This document shows, one piece after another, positions 57,841 to 64,000 of a DNA stretch of 64,000 nt. Positions within the stretch are counted from its first letter, which is position 1, and each line of letters starts with the position of its first letter. Under the pieces are notes generated by a model. That model searched no databases. It saw only the letters and a program-made list of their open reading frames with translations, and was not told where the DNA came from. Made by a program: the position numbers and the translations under genes. This DNA is from Plectrocnemia conspersa. Its lineage: Eukaryota; Arthropoda; Insecta; Trichoptera; Polycentropodidae. Where the stretch lies: assembly GCA_009617715.1 (NCBI GenBank), contig VTFK01000087.1:124001-188000 (forward strand). Reading direction: 5' to 3'.

Positions 57841-59200
57841 TTCAACGTTGGCACATTTTCAATTTTCAGCCATCGAAACTAAAACTTTTATGCTTATCCT
57901 ACTGATGTTTGAGAAGCATTTGTTCGATTTGTGCCAATTTATGTCGCATATAGCGACAGTTAATTGGATAATTCATAGCGAACGATACTAGTCAGCCGCA
58001 GTTAAAAGTAGCCCGTTGAGAGCACTATACAAGTTTTGGCTTCCTGTTGAATAATAAAATAATAAAAGTTAGTTGATTACTGTATGCAAAACTTTTAATT
58101 TCATTATTATAAATTAATTAATATACAGTCTGAGGTACATTTAACAATTATAATAATAAAAATCATAATCTGCATTTTTGTATTGTTACTGTCTTATTAT
58201 TGCATATATTTTATTTTTTTTAATTATAACAAAAAAAATATTTTTAACCATCGTTATTTTTTTAATGTAGTGTGTTTTTATGAACTAAAAATTTCGGATA
58301 TATTTTTTTATTAAAGTTGTAAATCACTCGAAATTATGACTATTGCTATCTATAATATAATACATACGTTTGAAAAACCTCTGTCGTTATCATTTGACAA
58401 ATTGAAGATTCATATGCTTTCATTATTATCTCCAATATTGCGTTGCTTTGACTGTGAAATTCAGAGGACTTTACTCAATGTTTTCATTATATCATATAGA
58501 TAGTTATTTTGTATCAAATTTAATAATGGAACATATGATAATTCCATAAAATATATTTTTCCACATAAATAAATTCTCAATGCAATGCAAATATTCGTAC
58601 AGCCCGTCACTTTTATAGGTAAACTAAAGTCGACGTCCCACATTTTCGATAATAAGACGTCTTGGTCACGCGATTACACGGTAACAATATAAAAAAAAAT
58701 ACAATCCCTTATTAAAATTATGGGGTTTCATGTATCCATGTAAAGTAAAACATGTTTAGCATTAGCTAATGAATTCTGTTATAGTTTATCGGATAGATAT
58801 AAAAGACGAATCCATTAAGTTGTATTATATTGGAGAAGTTTCTCATAGTAAGCATAACTGGTCATTTGTCCAATAAATTACGATTATGATATTTGTACAC
58901 CATAAAGTATGTTTATAAATATTTGCCTCTTGTATGACATGAATGAAACGTCTCTTATCGATTCGATGCAAGCTTATATACCAAAATGCGAATCTGCCTC
59001 GCATTTAAATCGATAACCGCAAACAAGCAAGTGTTTTGTGATCAATGTCGAATATTGACTTTACACATACAACTTCTCGGTCAAGTTTGATAAGTTGTGA
59101 TCAAATCTTACGAAACAAACATACGTAATATCCGTTGAAAAGCAAACAGAAAATGGATGTAATACAAAAGTTGCAAATGAACAACTACAATAAAATATAA
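57841..59200. other. AT-rich stretch, nothing recognised
   Basis: Patches of moderate composition occur at about 57880-58030 and 58920-59120, without coding or repeat signals. Confidence 0.35.
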
Positions 59201-59214
59201 TATAAAAGTGATGC

Positions 59215-60270
59215 ATTATAGAGGTTGTGAATTCAATAATGATTTATTAAATGTATTTAAATCAGTACCATAAGAAGAAAATCACAACATAATTTGTGAA
59301 TTAAAAGAAGGAACCAGTACTGATGAATTAGATGTAAATATAATTAAATAAACATGGAAAATAATAGAAACTGAATTACATTATTTCGTTAAATAGAAGA
59401 TTGCTACTATTAAACTTATAATTAAAATAAAAAAATAGTTTGCTGTAATAAGACCAATTAACATATTGCCTTGTATGAAAAAGGTGATGGAAGAAGTAGT
59501 AATTAATGATTGGGATTCAGAGAAAAACTTTACAATTTGTTGTTGGCCAAAGATACAAAAAAAATCATTGGAGCACGTTTTTTGGATAAGGAACAGAAGT
59601 ATAGTGTTAAAGAAATTATAAATTATATGTATAAGTGAAATAGTTTCCAGGTGGTTTGATAATTATTTAAAAAAGAGAAGGCAGATAGTTAAAATAAATT
59701 ATGCTTATTCCAAAGAGAAAATAATTTCTCATTGTGTACCACAGGCTCCAAATTATTTGTAATATATATTAATGATATATAATAGTTAATAATATAGAAA
59801 AATGTAAGATACATATATTTGCAGACGACACTTTAGTTTATTGCATAGGTGATCATTTTAAACAAATTTGTAGATAACTTAAATATTGAATTAAGTGTAT
59901 TTAAACTAAATGTATGTTTATTAATAATAAAGATATCAAAATAGTTATAATTAATTAATAATAATTGATAATATAAAATATTTAGTAGTAATTGTAAATA
60001 CAAAAATAATTTAAGGAACACTGAAATTACATAAGCAAAAAAATAGTATATTATCTAGGATAAAAAAATTTGTTAAATATAAATAAAAAATAATAATCTA
60101 CAGTAGTATTATATTTAATATTATACATGCTTATTAAATTAAATAAGACGATGTTGTAAAAATTACAAAATAGGGCAATGAAAATAGTTTTAAATAAAAT
60201 TAGATAAACTATTTGCAGAATTATGATTGGAAGATTGGAAAGGTTGGATGTTAAAAAAATATTTAAGTTG
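59215..60270 (+). pseudogene. non-LTR retrotransposon (Jockey/CR1-like) reverse-transcriptase fossil
   Basis: The + strand carries, in the right order but in changing frames, the landmarks of a LINE reverse transcriptase: IICELKEGTSTDELDVNIIK (about 59289), RPINILPCMKKVMEEVV (about 59450), then SRWFDNYLKKRRQIVKINYA and YSKEKIISHCVPQAPN (about 59641-59755, the usual VPQGS being VPQAP), then FADDTLVY (about 59820, the catalytic box), and finally KLQNRAMKIVLNK (about 60155) with RLERLDVKKIF at about 60225. Many stops and small indels show it is long dead. The 5' half with the endonuclease was not found. Confidence 0.8.
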
Positions 60271-60945
60271 TTATATATAAGTTATAAAATAATATATTAC
60301 AACAGTATTTTAATAAAAAATAAAGTTGTACAAATTATTTTTTTATAATGTTTTTAATATATTTTATATAAAAGTTTTGATTATATTATTATGTTTAATA
60401 TAGCTAATTGTTTAGTGTACAAACAATTATCTATATTAGCTACTAAATAAATTAATAAAATAAAATGAGTTTTCAGCTCCATATTTTAATTATGAATTAC
60501 AAACAGAAAAAATGAAACTTTATCTGTAAAAACTACCACAGTCTAAAATATATTTCTGTAATTAGATTTTCGTTAGAATGCATATTTTTATTTTAGTTGT
60601 TTTTACCGCAGCATGTGACGCTTTACATTGTCGTCATTAGTTTTTCTCTACCACGTGGAGTTTTTTTATAGATTTTTTTTTTTTGCGAAAATGAGTTATA
60701 TTATCCATTAGACTTGATTCTCATTTTTTTTTTTGTATAAATAGTATATATAATTTTACGCACATACTAATTATATATACTAACATGTTTACCGTTCCAT
60801 GTTTATATTTGTTATTAGCTACAATTGTATAAAAATAATAATATAAAAAAAACTTTGGTAGTTATTATTTAATGAGAAATATAATAGTATTTGAAGCGAA
60901 AAAATAAAAATATATTTAGAAAAAAATTAAGTTAAAATTTTAGTA
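60271..60945. other. AT-rich stretch, nothing recognised
   Basis: This may contain the decayed 3' tail of the LINE fossil. No tail repeat was identified. Confidence 0.35.
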
Positions 60946-60949
60946 CATT

Positions 60950-61255
60950 TCACTGAAGATCTGGAACCATGTCTTTAGCATCTACAGCAACATGTGCTTA
61001 TATTTAAATTTAAGATTGCTTTTATCGTAGTCACAGAGATTAGTGGGTTAGTGTGTTTCCGCAAAATATGTTTATAATATATTCTGGTATGAAAATGACA
61101 GTATTGGAAGACTAATATGCATTTTTTTCATATTTATATAAAAAGGTGTATTAAATTTTATTTTTATAGCTTTATTTTGAATAACTTGTAATTTAGAAAA
61201 AGTAGTATTACTAGTGTTACTCCACAACAGCCAGATTGTTAAAACAAGTTAAAAG
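60950..61255 (+). repeat. dispersed repeat G, copy 2
   Basis: Ordered blocks are shared with 23700-23985, the centre of the long-inverted-repeat transposon: ctgaagatct(a/g)g, gtagtc(t/a)c, agattagt(t/g)ggtta, attttatttttatag-like, and finally tca/gtactagtgttactccaca against cactgatgttactccacact. The shared core suggests a fragment common to two elements, perhaps a retroelement inserted in both backgrounds. Confidence 0.5.
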
Positions 61256-61419
61256 ATTATAATGATGAAGATTTGAGATTAAATAATCATTTTCGTCTTC
61301 TGTAATGAAATTTGGGCTTATCTACTATTAAACAGCAGATGTAATGAGAAAATAACTGTACATAACTACGTATTTAGAGAGTAAAATACATATTACACCA
61401 ATGTAGTTGGATAATATTA

Positions 61420-62345
61420 CAGAAATCGAAAAGCTTCATTACTTTTTGATTCGTGGATATGTATAAAAATCACTTCTATCCACAAAAAGATTGTTAATGT
61501 ATATCAAAATCAATCACCATTCAGCAATCAGGTGGTTTTAGTGGATGCTATTATTGAGCGAATTGATGAGTTATCAGGCAGAATAATGAGACTAAATAAA
61601 AACATACAGCATCATTTAGGAGATTTGATTAATTGTAAACATTTTTCGATTTCTCTTGATTAAAACTACTGATGTCGCATTAAATGCTCGGTTGGCCATT
61701 ATTGCTAGATATTGTCTCACAATGAGAGAAGAGTCGATAAATCATTTCCAGGTATTTTTAAGGTATTTCTTGAAGATAAGAATATGGCAAAGTATCTTCA
61801 AATCAATGATCATAAGATTATGTTTGGATACATAAAAGTCTTTAACTTGAACTTTTTCTCGAGCTAAAAATTATTTCTAGAAGGCCAGCACAACTGTACA
61901 AAATGAAATAAAGCCAATGCATATAACGTAACAGCATATTGTAAACTAGTTTAGCGAAAGATTTAATAAATAGACGATTATAATAATTTAATATCCGGAT
62001 GTAGAAGTTTTCAGTACCTTGGAATTAAATGGTTTCATGGAAAATGCAACTTGCAGAATTTTACGACGCCATCTGGACTCAAGAGTTTATTGACTTGAGA
62101 TCCAAACGTTAGAATCTGAAAAGAAATCGTTTAAAGAATAAAGAAGAGTGTAACTATCAAATAAAAAATTGGAGTGCTTGGAACCGGTTACTTGACACTT
62201 AAGCACCCAGAAAAACTTTACTTTACTCACAATTATTCTCTCTACTTAGTTTTGTGAAATCGTATTCTCGGTGTTAAATAATATAAAAAAACCAAAGATT
62301 TAGCAAATGCAATTCAGTAACAAAAAAGTCACTAATGCTTTTGTT
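61420..62345 (+). pseudogene. hAT-type transposase fossil (ZBED5/FAM200-like)
   Basis: The + strand reads VLVDAIIERIDELSGRIMRL and KNIQHHLGDLINCKHFSISLD (61533-61660), then, after a frameshift, TTDVALNARLAIIARYCLTM (61663 onward). The pattern RIxxMSxxIxxxLxxxLxxxxxFSxxxDESTDVxxxAQLxxxxRY is that of hAT-like transposases in the ZBED5/FAM200 group, where the D of the FSLxxDE motif is catalytic. Near the end, CEIVFSVLNNIKKPK (about 62250-62295) fits the C-terminal CExxFSxMxxIKSK block. Stops interrupt it throughout. Confidence 0.7.
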
Positions 62346-62514
62346 TTTTTTAACATATAAATATATCAAAAATAACTTTTTACTAGGGCTGCAAATATTT
62401 GTATATGTTACGCGGAATCCGAATTAAGCTAGGTATGCTGACACACCGAGCTCAAAAGGTTCGCCATCTCTGACGTAGTCTATTCTGTTTTCTGGAAGCA
62501 TTCGACAAAGTTTG

Positions 62515-62665
62515 TTGCTAACTTTTCTTATTGTTTCCTGATTCGTGGAAATGTATGAAGTTACTTCGATATACAAACATATGTAATTATAAATCGTGTA
62601 TCGAAAACTTTAGAACAGTCACCGCTCAACAATCTGTAGGCTTTAGTGCACCAACAACACGGCTA
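62515..62665 (+). repeat. partial second copy of the hAT-like fossil's N-terminal segment
   Basis: ttgtttcctgattcgtggaa followed by cagtcaccgctcaacaatct and gtaggctttagtg corresponds block by block to tttttgattcgtggatatg and aatcaccattcagcaatcag followed by gtggttttagtgg at 61440-61545. The two pieces are about 1.1 kb apart in the same orientation, so they represent either two insertions of one family or a rearranged element. Confidence 0.5.
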
Positions 62666-62814
62666 TCGTCCACGTAGTTCCATTATCACTAATTAATGCG
62701 ATGAGAAGTTGAAATAGTCATAACAGAAACTAAACAGAACTATAATCGAAAGCTTGTTTTTTAAAAAAAAAATGTTTTTAATACTTTTTTAATTAGGACT
62801 TATTTTTGAAGCAG

Positions 62815-62960
62815 AGCTTATATCAAAAACATTCTGAAAAATTTAAATTCTCGGTTTTGCTATACGGAGCGCGAACAATTGAAAAAATATCAGTTATACG
62901 TTAGTTCTTAGCGACCTTGAATATTATCTGAAATCTTAGCGAATCGAAGTACTCCTTGTT
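62815..62960. repeat. dispersed repeat C, copy 2
   Basis: Counterpart of 10320-10450; the core is ctcggttttgctatacggag at about 62851. It lies between the hAT fossil and repeat E, so repeats C and E may be parts of the same larger element here. At 10 kb repeat C stands alone. Confidence 0.6.
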
Positions 62961-62999
62961 ATTAAAGATGATTCAAATAAAATTGATTATAAATCTCTA

Positions 63000-63209
63000 T
63001 TATGTTAGTGCTTTTTCTAAGAGAGTTGCAATATAATTCATTGCATTTTCGTATTTGCGAGTACTCAATAAAGCACTATTTAAAGTTTCTGATGGGTGAT
63101 CTCGACAATCCGTCGATACTCGGCTGATGTTTTCTGCGATATATACAAGGAGCTGGAACACTTTATTGTATCCGTAATAAGAATAGCAGATTACTGTATT
63201 CATTATCAT
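63000..63209 (-). repeat. dispersed repeat E, copy 2, with open frame
   Basis: The minus strand holds a 69-codon open frame (from 63209) with a protein-like stretch SRVSTDCRDHPSETLNSALL and STRKYENAMNYIATLLEKAL. The same sequence is present in decayed form at 32215-32350. Two copies sharing a region that still reads as protein suggest a coding segment of an unrecognised transposable element. I cannot name the family. Confidence 0.45.
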
Positions 63210-63334
63210 TTTAAAATACTACTTAATTATTATTTTTTTAAATTGTTAGTATTAGTAAATGTGTTTTTAAAAAGTCTTAGTAATTATATACATTTTAAAA
63301 AGAGTATATAATGTAAACGAGTTCCGTTTTTGCA

Positions 63335-63470
63335 TTTAGATTAAATTTCGCGTGGCGAGCGGGAAGGTTGCCAGCACTGGCTAACGATTCGCAGATTTAT
63401 ATGACAGTTGCACCAACGTGAGATCGTGTGATTTTTTTCCCTTTCACGATGCATCAGTTCTTCAAAACGC
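63335..63470. promoter_or_regulatory. GC-richer island
   Basis: atttcgcgtggcgagcggga, then tgccagcactggctaacgat, then ccctttcacgatgcatc. It is a short CpG-bearing block with the TTTCAC word and no ORF. It is a candidate regulatory element. Confidence 0.3.
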
Positions 63471-64000
63471 AATGTTAATTATCCTAAACGACGACTAATA
63501 TTTTGTCATAAATTTAAATTGGCCTAAAAGTATAATTAAATATGAGAAAGTAGCGAAATTAAAAATACGTGGCGCAAAAGTCTGCAACGCAGAAAGGGGA
63601 AGGATCTATTTTAAATGCATATTTATTAAAATATAAAATAAATATCAACTACAGTTAGGTCACTCAAACACATTACTACTATTAAATTTTGATTTTCAAT
63701 ATGAAATCAAATCTATTTAATACAAACAAAACTGGTCTCATGACTGCATTAAGCTTTAAAAATAGTCAGTCATAATTAAATAAATAGAGATGAGTATGTT
63801 TTAGCAAATAGTGTTTGAATATCGTAACATTAGTGAAGACAACTACTGTGTAAAAGTCAACAACCAGCTAGATATAAATTTGATTTATTTTTTTAAATAG
63901 TTAATAAGTAAATTACCTTTTAATATTATTATTATTTATGATAAATAAAAGCGAAATTTTCATTATATTGAAATTTTTAATGTATAAAATTCACATAGTT
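63471..64000. other. AT-rich stretch, nothing recognised
   Basis: No feature could be supported to the end of the window. Confidence 0.4.

Noticed and set aside
61745..61765. AG|GT junction tttccag|gtattt
   Set aside because: Lies inside the hAT transposase fossil, so it is coding-derived and not a conserved intron signal.

Overview
This is an AT-rich eukaryotic window, most likely from an arthropod and probably an insect. It has no operons, no ribosome binding sites and almost no long open reading frames. It is littered with decayed DNA transposons of the hAT, Tc1/mariner and piggyBac-like types, with tRNA-derived SINEs and with non-LTR retrotransposon pieces. I lean weakly towards a hemipteran-like insect, but the sequence does not settle this.

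The only good candidate for a host protein-coding exon is at 2821-2938 on the + strand. It lies in a GC-rich block that looks like a promoter plus 5'UTR (2571-2820). It starts with an ATG preceded by an in-frame stop, encodes a proline-rich N-terminus of 39 codons plus one base, and ends in a good splice donor. I see no second exon, so I read most of the remaining 61 kb as one very long first intron. Two strong acceptor sites are joined directly to donor motifs (33115|33116 and 51545|51546). They look like ratchet points for recursive splicing of that intron, and both carry the same GTTTGA donor-like hexamer 35-39 nt downstream. A possible antisense exon (2344-2526) sits head-to-head with the first exon and is weakly supported.

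The rest of the window has two kinds of content. The first is about a dozen short GC- and CpG-richer islands (for example 12.7, 13.9, 16.6-17.1, 21.5-21.9, 28.2, 36.7, 38.4, 39.7-40.1, 42.0, 43.7-43.9, 47.1, 51.8, 52.4-52.9 and 63.4 kb). Two contain TATAAAAA, and several carry a TTTCACTTTC-type motif. They are candidate enhancers or alternative promoters, or unrecognised exons. The second is mobile and repeated DNA: a hAT element with a perfect 8-bp target duplication and a recognisable transposase C-terminus (52972-54084); a CCGGGT-rich hAT-type MITE with a perfect 8-bp duplication (9105-9623); a TTAA-flanked piggyBac-like MITE (10084-10282); and a long-inverted-repeat family marked by a palindrome around TACATGTA. 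There are also Tc1 and mariner-type transposase fossils (14.3-15.0 and 19.6-19.9 kb), further hAT fossils (29.6, 54.3-54.9 and 61.4-62.7 kb), LINE reverse-transcriptase fossils (31.64, 50.7 and 59.2-60.3 kb), palindromic foldback MITEs, and several diverged tandem duplications.

No rRNA, CRISPR, intact tRNA or plausible complete gene was seen. All homology statements come from reading motifs by eye, so family names are inference and boundaries are approximate unless a target-site duplication fixes them.
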